64,000 bases of DNA. It comes from Streptomyces luteolifulvus. Its GTDB lineage: Bacteria > Actinomycetota > Actinomycetes > Streptomycetales > Streptomycetaceae. Shown piece by piece: positions 56,501 through 64,000 of the stretch. Numbering within the stretch: the first letter of the stretch is position 1; the number at the start of each line of letters is the position of its first letter. The stretch lies in NCBI RefSeq assembly GCF_008806595.1, contig NZ_VZRB01000024.1, forward strand, positions 1 through 64,000. The letters are read 5' to 3'. The notes beneath the pieces were generated by a model. The model made no database searches and had not been told where the DNA came from. It worked only from the letters and a program-made list of their open reading frames with translations. Both the position numbers and the translations under genes were made by a program.

Positions 56501-59500
56501 ACGCCGAAGGTGCTGTCCGACCAGGCAGCCGTCGTCGACCAGTGGGACACCGGCGGGAACAATCCCCACCACATCGCCCTGAGGGCCCGCTCTTTGCCCC
56601 ACGGCATCCGCACCCAGCTCTACACCAGCCGTGATCCCGGACGTGACGCGCTGATCAGCGGACCCGCCTTCGACCGGACGGGACCCACCACCATCCTCGG
56701 CACCACGGGAATCAGCTACGAGCACCTGATCTCGCCGGCGGAGAGCCGGTTCCGGGACGGGCTGATCCAGCACGACAGCCGCGCGCTGTACTTCTCGTAC
56801 AACTCACTGTTCGAGGACACCGTCAAACCGCACACCTTCCCGGCGCACTCGCAGGCCGTGTCGCTGTGGCTCGCCGGGAACATCGAGGCGGGCGCGACCC
56901 ACTCGGTGCTCGACTCGACCGCCCAGCACTTCCCCGCCTCCGGGGCCTCCTTCCTGTGGGACTCGCGCCACACCTACTTCATGACGTTCAGCCAGTGGTC
57001 GTGGTGGTTCTGGTGGTTCGGCTTCTTCCCCATCCGGTGGACCTTCGCGCAGGTCCGCTACGACATCCACTACCACCCCTTCATCGACCTGTTCGTGAAG
57101 GAGCTCAACGCACGCGGGGTCAAGGGCATCCTCAACCGGCGCATCCAGATCGCCCCCCAGAGCGTGCCCGGCGCCCCCACGCGCTTCGACTTCGCCGAGT
57201 ACCAGCCCGTCGCGTTCTACGTTCCGCCGCCCTGGCCCATCGAGGACGTGGACTTCAGCTACACCGGCGCGTACGCCCCGTACAACTGGGAGCTGTTCTT
57301 CCACGCCCCGCTCCTGCTCGCCCAGAAGCTCGCCGCCAACCAGCGCTTCGAGGAGGCCCTTGACTGGTTCCACTACATCTTCGACCCCACCAGCACCGAC
57401 ACCACCACGGCCGACCCGGACACCCCGCAGCAGAAGTTCTGGATCACCAAGAAGTTCTACGAGACCACGACCGCGCAGTACCACGCCCAGCGGATCGAGA
57501 ACATCATGCGGGCGATCGCCGAGGGCGACACCGAACTGCGCGCCCAGGTCGCCGAGTGGCGCAACAACCCGTTCAACCCGCATCTGATCGCCCGGATGCG
57601 GACCGTCGCGTACCAGAAGAACGTGCTGATCAAGTACGTCCAGACCCTGATCGCATGGGCCGACCAGCTGTTCGGCCAGGACACCATCGAAACCGTCAAC
57701 GAGGCCACCCAGCTCTACATCCTCGCCTCGTCGGTCCTCGGGCCGCGGCCCCGGAGCGTGCCGAAGCGCGACGCCGAGCCCGCCCGGACGTACTACCAGC
57801 TGCAGACCGAGCACATCGACGACTTCGGCAACGCGCTCGTCGACATCGAGAATCTGCTGGCGGACACGGACGCGGGCGGCATCGAGGGCGACGAGGAGGG
57901 ACCCGAACTGCCGCACCTGGACACCCTGTACTTCTGCGTCCCCACCAACGACAAGCTGCTCGGCCTGTGGGACACCGTCGAGGACCGGCTGTTCAAGATC
58001 CGCCACTGCATGAACCTCCAGGGCGTGGAGCGCACGCTGCCGCTGTTCGAGCCGCCGCTGGACCCGGGCGCGCTGATCAGCGCCACCGCCGCCGGGGCCG
58101 GCCTCGGGGCGGGCCTCACCGATCTGAACGCCCCGCTGCCCCTGTACCGCTTCTCCTTCATGATCCAGCGCGCCCAGGCCGTCTGCGACGACGTCAGGGC
58201 ACTGGGCGCGGCCATGCTCGCGGCCCTGGAGAAGAGGGACGCCGAGGCGCTCGCCCTGCTGCGCTCCTCGCACGAACGGCGGCTGCTCGTCCACACCCGG
58301 CAGATCAGGGCCGACCGGATCGACGAGGAGACCCGCAGCAGGGAGAGCCTGCAAGAGGCACGCAGGGTCGCCGAGGTGCGCCGCGATCACTACCGGAAGC
58401 TGCTGGACGACGGCTGGAACGGCTGGGAGAAGACCTGGCTCGGACTCACCATCGGGGCCATGGCGGCCGAGACCGCGGGTACGGTCCTCAATCTGCTCGC
58501 CTCCCCGATGGCCTTCATCCCCAACATCTCCGCCGGTGTCTCCGGCTTCGGCGGCTCACCCCACGCCACCTTCTCGATCGGCGGCGAACAGGCAGCCAGC
58601 GCGCTCGGCAAGGCGGCCGAGGCCCTGAAGGGCGCGGCCAACGTGGCACAGATGGGGGCCGGGATGACCGCCACCATCGGCTCCTACGAGCGCCGCGCCC
58701 AGGAGTGGGAACTGCAATTCGCCCTGGCCGAGCAGGAGATCCGGCAGTCCGACCAGCAGATCGCCGCCGCGAACATCCGGATCCGGATCGCCGAACGCGA
58801 ACTGGAGGAGCAGGACAAGCGGATCGAGAACGCCGACAAGGAGGACGAGTTCCTGCGCGGCAAGTTCACCGACCGGGAGCTGTACGACTGGACGGTGGCC
58901 CAGCTGTCCACGATCTACTTCCAGAGCCACCGGCTCGCCTTCGACCTCGCCCGCCGCTCGGAACGCTGCTTCCGCCACGAACTGGGCCTCGGCGACTCCG
59001 ACTACATCCGCTCCGGCTCCTGGGACAGCCTGCGCAAGGGCCTGCTGTCCGGTGAGCGCCTGACGCACGACCTCAAGCGCCTGGAGGCGGCGTACTACGA
59101 GCAGAACCGGCGCGAGTACGAGCTGACCAAGCACATCTCACTCGCCCAGCTCGACCCGGTGGCGCTGCTCAGGCTGCGCCGGAACGGCGAATGCTTCATC
59201 GACATCCCCGAGTCGGTCTTCGACATGGACTACCCAGGCCAGTACTTCCGCCGGATCAAGACCGTCGGGCTCACCGTCCCGTGCGTCACCGGACCCGCGA
59301 CCACCATCGCCTGCACGCTCACCCTGACCAGCAACCGGCTGCGCAAGGAGTCCACCCTCCTCGCCGGCAAGTACGCACGGGACCTCGTGTCCGACGACCC
59401 CCGCTTCCGCGACGAGGTGGGTGCCGTGCAGTCCATCGCCACCAGCAGCGCCCAGGACGACCAGGGGCTGTTCGAGCTGAGCTTCCGCGACGAGCGGTAT

Positions 59501-60136
59501 TTGCCGTTCGAGGGGGCGGGCGCGGTCAGCTCCTGGCATGTGCGGCTGAACAAGGACCTGCCGCAGTTCGACTTCGAGTCCATCTCGGACGTCGTTCTGC
59601 ATCTGCGGTACACCGCCCGTGAGGGCGGGGCGGTGCTGCGCGCCAAGGTCGTCGAGGAACTGAGGCAGGCCCTGAACGAGGCGGCGCTCGCCGAGTCCCG
59701 GCGCGGCCTGTACCGGGTGATCGACCTGCGGCGGGAGTACCCGGACGCCTGGTACCGGTTCCTGCACCCCGTGAGCCCGGCGGACGACCAGCAGATCGTG
59801 CTCGACGACATCGCCGAGCGGCTTCCGCACTTCACCCGCGCCTTCGAGGACAAGAAGGTCACCCGCGTCGAGATCGTCACCCGGGCCAAGGAGTCCGCCG
59901 ACACCTTCCAGGCGATGCTCTCCCCGCTCGGCACCACCCCCGCCGATCTGCTCGCGGTCGGCCCCGACCCGTACTACCAGGGGCTGCACCGAGGAGTGAA
60001 GGACCTCACCGGGAACGAGATCGGCCTCGGGGCCTGGACGCTGAAGCTGAAGGAAACGGGAGCGGCCGATTTCCGTTCTCTCGCACCGGACGCCGTGGAG
60101 GAGTTGTTCCTGGTCATCACGTACGTACTGGACTGA
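50555..60136 (+). CDS. Tc-toxin TcA-like subunit (receptor binding and injection channel)
   Basis: The product has 3193 residues; ATG 50555 follows AAAGGA by 9 bases. Two carboxypeptidase-regulatory/CnaB-like beta domains (~8-230, GRIIRVSGQPFPGLTVQVF and VHGQVRDSAGELLRDGSVEA) joined by a Gly-rich linker precede the TcA body. A Cys cluster CECSPC and SPAAYFVDVLRFLG (VRP1 signature) are near 745-765. The neuraminidase-like region (~1790-2200) has WKQWTWMKRYRVWEANRK and FLYPENWLEP. YNWELFFHAPLLLAQKL and ALDWFHYIFDPT lie near 2245-2275, and the channel/TcB-binding part (~2600-3190) has long helices around a hydrophobic tip (GTVLNLLASPMAFIPNISAG). It forms a pentameric pore in known Tc toxins. Confidence 0.9.
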   Translation: MSDDATPTPRFTVRGRIIRVSGQPFPGLTVQVFIKSGNSAQEREAGEPAVTDADGRYEITLQGLGDHGAAGHSGGGHDGGESEFFARIRVFQSGQQRGESPFTRLERETVIDLTVDGEPGGGGGEPGGGNQPLRVHGQVRDSAGELLRDGSVEAYDRDLRSEERLGSAQLRDGSYDIRYSAAQFRRAEKDKADLVLRVLDPDRRELLRTPVRFNAPDELEWNLTLGARDYQGPSEWDVISGEILPLLEDLAPVDLREDDRFQDITFLAGETGRTPLAIGVWVGAHRLAVKTAREQVPLSAEACYAFLRQGQPSVFSESVLEDIKDPQRMAQLEDRTLRALAELAQETQKALLEKALADNLVPLRVEAQIPSVLETLGRIRLRYTGDTVLGEGQGTVGDLLDLTPDAAAHKTAFLDAFSSFSGSPDDFWNKITEDEVIPSATVPRVRLSLELGGLTRNHVPLVSALADDFTGERTEFQRTLARMTADDWDARLQEPGSGGEPIGVPPDTEGDTPEEKRQAYADTLDRQFERAFPTASFTGKLDRSVQLRARGARAAAGDQQLVHFLDHNPAFELDRVRVDHYLDANPGALEGIEDPEALVTDLKSVQRVFKLGPTYDSVTGLRDRGLDSAQAVYFLGRGQFVDAMTGAEAGRRGLLAARAASRRTATGRAAVAEDAGAATLAQTEATRLYRRAENTYAQSLALYGDYNLAFGGPTPFALPDQSPDAEAQARIRALPNLRTLFGSLDYCECSPCRSVHSPAAYFVDVLRFLGQRGTQGTGPNAGKSVRDVLLERRPDLGALELSCENTDTVLPYIDLVNEVLEDVVSPPEPVLLDPSVAGELAEGQISTALRDELAAKGVSVAADARVQAPDSRGWWTVRDTAHAYTISRHPVEGGEELRLLVSRQTLASAAELRANPEHTNQKAYDRLRGEVFPLSLPFDLAHLQTGTYLDHLGVPRPRLLELLRRPGPTGTTLPTETQLACAWLGLTETARLIVTGRLPGRQPWEFYGLAETGNDIPDPDDPARRFTGTWIEVLGHVPVLLHRTGLSYNGLLQLLETGFVNPDGELQVADGAEGGTVECDISTFTLTGLDADALDRIHRFVRLWRRQDWTMTELDLLLPVIDNTAAPGAPSGTINDRALRELAGFLRLRTRLNLGWIEVRSLFRGIEHTLYRDWNTSGAPVVQTQYQRLFRNRLVDAVADFPADPDDITGTIGDRVPGILAAFRIKEADLGLILDDLALAPDDALNLRVLNRIHRIALAAKALRLTVDQFLKAVRLWDDTPFSGHAAMLDFADLADLVAGSAFSVAELDHLLAHRFTPNSATALESKAVTAFLTALRTGLEKITDEVRIQDEETAEAYVKARLGQLPALAADADQASALAVVDGSWKGEAAQLGALIDRYFTGVIDLAEARARFAPLPAGLTPPQRQQAVDTRFAYLQPALETFLLTTRREAFVCQQTADLLRLDVPSATLLLEGLRLPGASGTLLADIADPRLLERLPDGTYRFSPVESDFPAAFRALRLLHKDAVVTGKLRMTAVDVAWWLAPGNASGVGWMHPGDFPVDTASDPVPMAQWLALQRFFTWRAALPPSDLTALEFASRVLDPAVPSADGLADLAALTGWPADDIAALAAAFGWLDPDAGIDEVKQHLADPAQLLRLADCAAVLRRLGVGAARALSWAVVEPGDAEAESLKQTVKAKYDLAQWQDVIRPLQDVFRERKRRALVDWLVAHPAPALGQHWSDAAGLYHHFLIDVEMSPCMLTSRLKQGAASAQLFVQRCLLNLEPDITASAELDPRWKQWTWMKRYRVWEANRKVFLYPENWLEPELRDEKSPFFRELEQELMQNEVTAESAEDAFRTYVENLDKVANLEIRAQLTEVVGPDETYLHVFGRTRSSKGAEYYYRRRVNNGRWTPWEKVDLEIGSNHLLAAVHQRRLQLMWPQFLEKASTRGSMSTPRENSTALLPHPDRHWEIRMFRSELKKGKWTPKVLSDQAAVVDQWDTGGNNPHHIALRARSLPHGIRTQLYTSRDPGRDALISGPAFDRTGPTTILGTTGISYEHLISPAESRFRDGLIQHDSRALYFSYNSLFEDTVKPHTFPAHSQAVSLWLAGNIEAGATHSVLDSTAQHFPASGASFLWDSRHTYFMTFSQWSWWFWWFGFFPIRWTFAQVRYDIHYHPFIDLFVKELNARGVKGILNRRIQIAPQSVPGAPTRFDFAEYQPVAFYVPPPWPIEDVDFSYTGAYAPYNWELFFHAPLLLAQKLAANQRFEEALDWFHYIFDPTSTDTTTADPDTPQQKFWITKKFYETTTAQYHAQRIENIMRAIAEGDTELRAQVAEWRNNPFNPHLIARMRTVAYQKNVLIKYVQTLIAWADQLFGQDTIETVNEATQLYILASSVLGPRPRSVPKRDAEPARTYYQLQTEHIDDFGNALVDIENLLADTDAGGIEGDEEGPELPHLDTLYFCVPTNDKLLGLWDTVEDRLFKIRHCMNLQGVERTLPLFEPPLDPGALISATAAGAGLGAGLTDLNAPLPLYRFSFMIQRAQAVCDDVRALGAAMLAALEKRDAEALALLRSSHERRLLVHTRQIRADRIDEETRSRESLQEARRVAEVRRDHYRKLLDDGWNGWEKTWLGLTIGAMAAETAGTVLNLLASPMAFIPNISAGVSGFGGSPHATFSIGGEQAASALGKAAEALKGAANVAQMGAGMTATIGSYERRAQEWELQFALAEQEIRQSDQQIAAANIRIRIAERELEEQDKRIENADKEDEFLRGKFTDRELYDWTVAQLSTIYFQSHRLAFDLARRSERCFRHELGLGDSDYIRSGSWDSLRKGLLSGERLTHDLKRLEAAYYEQNRREYELTKHISLAQLDPVALLRLRRNGECFIDIPESVFDMDYPGQYFRRIKTVGLTVPCVTGPATTIACTLTLTSNRLRKESTLLAGKYARDLVSDDPRFRDEVGAVQSIATSSAQDDQGLFELSFRDERYLPFEGAGAVSSWHVRLNKDLPQFDFESISDVVLHLRYTAREGGAVLRAKVVEELRQALNEAALAESRRGLYRVIDLRREYPDAWYRFLHPVSPADDQQIVLDDIAERLPHFTRAFEDKKVTRVEIVTRAKESADTFQAMLSPLGTTPADLLAVGPDPYYQGLHRGVKDLTGNEIGLGAWTLKLKETGAADFRSLAPDAVEELFLVITYVLD

Positions 60137-60140
60137 CACG

Positions 60141-60163
60141 GCCGGGGCCAGCAAGGCCCCGGC
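60141..60163. terminator. Hairpin terminator of the Tc operon
   Basis: Nine-base arms gccggggcc and ggccccggc with a five-base loop, starting 4 bases after the TcA stop. Stable, GC-only stem, typical for Streptomyces. Confidence 0.65.
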
Positions 60164-60379
60164 GAACAGAGTTCGACCCGCAGCTCGTCGATACGCCCAC
60201 ATGGCGGGCAGCGGCTGCCCGTTTTGAGGCCACCTCTCCGCAGTTCGAAGGGGCTGTGCAGGTCGCAGAAGAAGATGCGGAATCCTGTCAGGTCCTCAGT
60301 CCTCGTGGAAACGGCGCTGTCAGCTTATCGATGGGGCGTGGGATGATCTTGAGGTGGTTCGTGGCGGGAGGGGTCGGTC

Positions 60380-60490
60380 ATGGAGCTTGGGGCGCCACCG
60401 TCGTACACGGGCTACCGGTTCCCGGGCTCAGGTGATCGGTCACGCAGTGTGGCTGTATCACCGTTTCCCAAGGTGTCGGTGCGTGAGGCG
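60380..60490 (+). pseudogene. IS6-family transposase N-terminal remnant
   Basis: From ATG 60380 the frame gives PPSYTGYRFPG; one frame further on it reads VIGHAVWLYHRFP, and after another shift VSVREA. Intact IS6-family transposases begin with the same series (YxGYRFPxEVIxHAVWLYxRFxLSxREVEE). Two frameshifts and the lack of any catalytic part show that only a stub remains. The 216 bases before it (60164-60379) show no gene. Confidence 0.55.
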
Positions 60491-60658
60491 GCGGTGGCGG
60501 CTTCGCCGAGGGCGCCCTTGAGCCAGGGGTTGCCAAGGCCGGTGGGGCTGGCGCCGCGCTTGGCGCCGGACTGGGTGGTGCGCGGGGTGAGCTTGGCCCT
60601 GAGGCTGATCCTTGGACACCTGACAATGGGTCTTGATGGTCCAGGGAGGGATGCCCAG

Positions 60659-61330
60659 GTGGGACGCCAGTCTCCGTACCCGGAGGAGTTCCGGAAGGAT
60701 GCCGTCGCGCTGTACCGCGCGTCCGGCGGCAAGCGCACGTACGCGGCGGTGGCCGGGAATCTCGGGATCACCGGGGAGAAGCTGCGCACGTGGGTCCGCA
60801 AGGACACCGTTCGGTCCGCGCCCGAGCCGTCAGACAGCAGCGTGCAGAGTCCGGCCGAGGAGCTGGCCCGGCTGCGAGCCGAGAACCAGCGGCTGAAGGC
60901 AGAGAAAGAGTGGCAGCTGGAGCGGGAGATCTTGCGCCGGGCAGCCGCCGATTTCGCTCGGGAGGTGAAGGAGCCCCCCCCGCCGCTGGGACTTCATCTC
61001 CGACCACCGTGCCGACTTCGGCGTGAAGCGGATATGCCAGGTCCTCGGCGTCTCCCGCTCCGGCTACTACCGGCACCACGGGCCTCCACGCAGGCCCCGC
61101 GCTGCGCGCCAGGCCGAGCAGGCCGCCCGCGGTCGCCGAGATCCGCGAGATCCATGCCGAACACCACGGCGCCTACGGCGCCCCGCGCATCCATGCGGAA
61201 CTCCGCTCGCGGGGTCGGAAGATCAATCGCAAGCGCGTCACGAGCCTGATGCGCATCAACCAGATCGTGCCCCGGATCCTGGCTGAGCACCGCATCCCCT
61301 ATGAGGTCTGCGCGCCTGGGCGACTGACGC
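60659..61330 (+). pseudogene. IS3-family element remnant (OrfA and frameshifted start of OrfB)
   Basis: OrfA starts at GTG 60659 after AGGGAGG and reads SPYPEEFRKDAVALYRASGG, then TYAAVAGNLGITGEKLRTWV (helix-turn-helix) and a leucine-zipper-like helix (ELARLRAENQRLKAEKEWQL). OrfB begins FISDHRADFGVKRICQVLGVSRSGYYRH, shifts frame, continues EIREIHAEHHGAYGAPRIHA and KRVTSLMRINQI, and stops before any DDE residue. The bases tggacacctgacaatgggt at 60613-60631 may be the left end. The element is truncated and inactive. Confidence 0.7.
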
Positions 61331-62221
61331 CTGCCGACGGAGGCCGTAATTCCCCACCCGCAGCGCCGCTTTCCGCGGTCAAACGTCGAGCGTGACAGGG
61401 TTGCGGGAAAGGATCACGCGCACGGTGTCCGTGCGGAACTGCTTCCGCTGCCGGAGCGCGAGCACCGGGCCGACGTGGTCGATGATCCGGTCTGCGGCCG
61501 AACTTGGAGACCCCCAATAGCAGAGCAAGCTGTCACATCGTCAAGTTCGTGCGGCTCCATCCAGGACGGCACCGACGCCGTGATCACACGAGCCACAGCG
61601 TGATCATTTCACTCGGGAGAAGCGGCCGAGCGACATGCCATCGACCATGGAGCAGCAACCATCGCCCCCGTACCTTCTCGACCTGATCCGGTCCAGAATT
61701 GCCCCCCATGGTCGAAGAAGAGCACAACGCGCCAGATGCCCGCTCGTTCCTGTCGTGCGCCGCCGAGGTGGCCCGTTGAGCAGCACAACGGCGGTGGTCT
61801 GTACGGCCGCAGCGCCGTGTACAGGGGATGGGCCCAGCACGGATGCCGTGGACGCTGCTCTGATCCGGAAGACGTAAGGGGTCGCCCTGGGAACGGGCGG
61901 GGTCGTCGAGCTGCTGGGGAAACGGCTGCTCGGCCACGTCCAGCTCCTCTTGCTCGAAGTCGCTGACCTCGCACCCCGGATGCGTGGTGAATGGCGACTC
62001 GCCGCTGAGCACGTCGTCAGCCAGTCCCCACCCCGTGTCGGGCCTCCGTAGTTTCACGGATGCCCTGGCCGATCGTGCGGGCCAATATGGGGAGGCTACG
62101 AGCTATGTGATGGCCGTCAGTTGTGGACTACGGAGCACCACGAGCACGCCGACCCTGCGCTGGAAGGGAAAGGTCGCGACCGCTAGTCCCCGCCCACGAC
62201 ATACCAAGTTGGAAGGAATCT
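61331..62221. other. 890-base decayed region upstream of the glycosidase gene
   Basis: On the minus strand near 61386-61510 a short frame reads ADRIIDHVGPVLALRQRKQF and VRVILSRNPVTLDV before a stop; it looks like the end of a transposase or other gene but I cannot name the family. The remainder shows no gene. The last ~150 bases should contain the glycosidase promoter. Confidence 0.35.
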
Positions 62222-64000
62222 ATGCGTTCCCGATCACTCCTCCGTTTCCGGCCTGTCCGGTCCATCGGCAGGGCGCTGTGCGCGGCGCTGTTAACCACCG
62301 TGGCAGTGCTCAGCCCTGGACTCGCGGCCTCGGCCCCGAGCGTCGCCGCCACCGCCGACGATGTGGTCAGCAGCCACTGGATGGGCCTGGGCTACAACCA
62401 GAACCCCCAGCCGCCGAACGGCACAAGCTGGAACCCCGCCGACTGGAATCGGATGGTGTCCCGCACCGATTACATGCAACCGGGCTTCGTCCGGGTCATG
62501 TTCAACCTGCCCTGGTTCTGGAGCGGCACTGACGCCGGCGGCAGCTACGACTTCACCAGCGCCGCCTATCTGAACGCCGAGAAGGTGATCAAGCACTACG
62601 TCGACGAAGGCGTACCGGTGGTCAGCGGGCTCTTCGGCATCGACAACCTGACCTATGCCTCGCCGAACACGGCCGCCATCCAGGCGACGCTGGTCAAGCA
62701 TCTGCAGGCCGATGGCGCCGCGCCGAAGTACTGGGTCGGTGTCAACGAGCCCAACGTCGCCACCGGCCCGAAGTCGTACTCGTACGCCGACTGGCAAACC
62801 GCGACGGCCGGCCTCGCGTCGGCGTTCGCCACCGCCGGGGTGGACACCACCAGAACGGTCATCTCCGGGGCCGACACCGCCGAGGCCGGCATCAGCTCCT
62901 ACGACGGCGACCTCGGCCACCAGACGGCACCCACATGCAATGCCGGATGCAACTCCGCCCTGGTCTGGAAACTCGCCTCACTCAACACGTTCACCGCGCG
63001 GATCTACGCGGACAGCGCTACCGACACCGCGATCAATTTCCAGACCTCGTCGGACGGCACGACCTGGAAGAACCTGGCCGTCGCGCCACCGACGCCGGTC
63101 GCTCTGGTCACCGGCAAGAACGGAGGCGGCATGTGGAGCTACACCTACACCGCCTCCGGTATCACAGGCAGCAAGTACCTGCGCCTGTCGGTGGCCTCCT
63201 CGGCCCTTGAGCACACGGTCGGATCCATGCACCTCTCCAACAACAGCACGTCTGTGAACGATCCGCTCGACGACCTGACGCAGACACAGACCGCCCTGGA
63301 CACCGGCACCTGGAAGGGCAACAACTCTTGGTGGCTGCGCTCCGCGCAGAGCGGCCTGCTGGGAGCAAGCGAGGCCCACTTCTACAGCCAGGAGCTGTAC
63401 GGTGCAGCCCCGGAGTACGTCGAGCCGGTGATGAGCCGGGCGGTGTCCCAGATCCGCACGGCAGCACCGGACAGTCCGGTGTTGCTGGGGGAGACGGGCA
63501 TGAAGGCTCTCCAGTACCCGGACGGCAGGAAGGACTACCGCTTCGCTCTCGACACGACCCAGCCGCTGCGCATGGCGGATCTGGCCGTGCAGGAGGCCCG
63601 CAGCGGCGTCGACGGCGCGGCAGCCTGGTGCCTCGATGGCTATGCCTCGACCACGTTCTGCGGGATGTGGGGGAGGGGCAACGACGACCCCAATGAGGTG
63701 TCGGCCCACTCGACGGCCCTACGGCCGTGGTTCTACACCTGGAGTCTGCTGACGCGGTACCTGCCGACCGGGTCCACCATCCACGCGCCGGCCCAGCCGA
63801 CGGGCGTGCGTGTGCTGGCGGCACAACTGCCTGGCGGCGGCTGGACGTTCGTCCTCGTCAACCGTACGTCCGACACGCAGAAGGTGAGACTGAGCGAGCC
63901 GACCGGGTCGATCACCCTCAACAAATACCTCTACACGGACGGGGCCACCCCGAGCACGGACGCCAACGGCTTCCCCACGAAGGTCGGCACGCTGACGGCG
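62222..64000 (+). CDS. Secreted clan GH-A glycoside hydrolase with inserted beta-sandwich, 3'-truncated by window
   Basis: The frame is open from ATG 62222 (AAGGAAT upstream) to the window end, 593 codons without stop. A long signal peptide (basic RSRSLLRFRPVRS, hydrophobic core, Ala-rich cleavage region) shows export. The barrel's acid/base Glu176 is in YWVGVNEPNV and the likely nucleophile Glu424 in VLLGETGMKAL, the pattern of GH5/GH39-type retaining enzymes. Between them about 110 residues (~240-355) form a beta-rich insert (ARIYADSATDTAINFQTSSD, then SKYLRLSVASS) like an F5/8-type binding module. A beta-sandwich tail (GGGWTFVLVNRTSD) begins near 535. The exact family and sugar are unknown. 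Confidence 0.8.
   Translation, partial: MRSRSLLRFRPVRSIGRALCAALLTTVAVLSPGLAASAPSVAATADDVVSSHWMGLGYNQNPQPPNGTSWNPADWNRMVSRTDYMQPGFVRVMFNLPWFWSGTDAGGSYDFTSAAYLNAEKVIKHYVDEGVPVVSGLFGIDNLTYASPNTAAIQATLVKHLQADGAAPKYWVGVNEPNVATGPKSYSYADWQTATAGLASAFATAGVDTTRTVISGADTAEAGISSYDGDLGHQTAPTCNAGCNSALVWKLASLNTFTARIYADSATDTAINFQTSSDGTTWKNLAVAPPTPVALVTGKNGGGMWSYTYTASGITGSKYLRLSVASSALEHTVGSMHLSNNSTSVNDPLDDLTQTQTALDTGTWKGNNSWWLRSAQSGLLGASEAHFYSQELYGAAPEYVEPVMSRAVSQIRTAAPDSPVLLGETGMKALQYPDGRKDYRFALDTTQPLRMADLAVQEARSGVDGAAAWCLDGYASTTFCGMWGRGNDDPNEVSAHSTALRPWFYTWSLLTRYLPTGSTIHAPAQPTGVRVLAAQLPGGGWTFVLVNRTSDTQKVRLSEPTGSITLNKYLYTDGATPSTDANGFPTKVGTLTA

Overview
The window is high-GC actinomycete DNA, almost certainly from a Streptomyces. 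The evidence is the GC-rich third codon positions, the frequent GTG starts with purine-rich ribosome sites, a matA/matB-like pair, a DmdR/IdeR-type iron regulator, a GluB-like lipoprotein and many one-component regulators. The mix of catabolic islands, decayed transposases and broken genes suggests an accessory (arm-like) chromosomal region. Nothing was computed beyond reading the sequence and the translations, so all family assignments rest on motif recognition.

Layout. 0-1.5 kb: a truncated IS200/IS605 transposase and decayed genes. 1.5-3.1 kb: a 6-oxocamphor-hydrolase-like crotonase and a TetR regulator with a palindromic operator. 3.6-7.1 kb: a catabolic operon (lone receiver domain, SMP-30 lactonase, HisD-like dehydrogenase, SDR). 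7.1-9.3 kb: a NarL-type two-component system. 9.5-14.6 kb: an aromatic meta-cleavage set (FAH hydrolase, FAD hydroxylase, extradiol dioxygenase, AAHS-type transporter). 14.7-20.3 kb: a membrane protein, two SDRs, two paralogous TetR regulators and an ACMSD/gamma-resorcylate-decarboxylase-like amidohydrolase. 20.5-22.6 kb: a GntR regulator, a PEBP-like protein and the iron regulator. 22.8-25.9 kb: matAB-like exopolysaccharide genes. 26-27 kb: a small secreted protein between two IS630 remnants. 27.3-33.9 kb: a pRiA4b-ORF3-domain protein, a SNF2 helicase and a SWIM zinc-finger partner. 34.8-36.2 kb: a secreted FG-GAP propeller protein. 36.7-39.5 kb: a cysteine hydrolase divergent from a GntR regulator and FAD-linked oxidase. 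39.5-42.7 kb: a decayed zone with an orphan glutamate-binding lipoprotein and a broken ATPase.

The most notable locus is 42.8-60.1 kb. Two giant adjacent genes encode an insecticidal-type toxin complex (Tc): a 2563-residue TcB-TcC fusion (SpvB, FG-GAP, Rhs repeats, variable C-terminal effector) followed by a 3193-residue TcA-like pore and receptor subunit. Neither protein has an obvious secretion signal and no immunity gene is visible beside the effector. The effector region carries a possible PD-(D/E)xK-like nuclease motif and a strongly hydrophobic glycine/alanine-rich tail. The operon ends in a hairpin and is followed by remnants of IS6- and IS3-family elements. The last gene, cut by the window end, is a secreted clan GH-A glycosidase with a beta-sandwich-like insertion between its two catalytic glutamates.

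How the genes may work together: the 1.5-20 kb region looks like several separately regulated modules for taking up and breaking down aromatic, terpenoid or sugar-acid compounds. Each has its own palindromic operator or two-component control. The 20-34 kb part is more housekeeping-like (iron sensing, surface polysaccharide, nucleic-acid remodelling). The Tc locus is a self-contained toxin island whose target is probably eukaryotic (inference from the Tc family).
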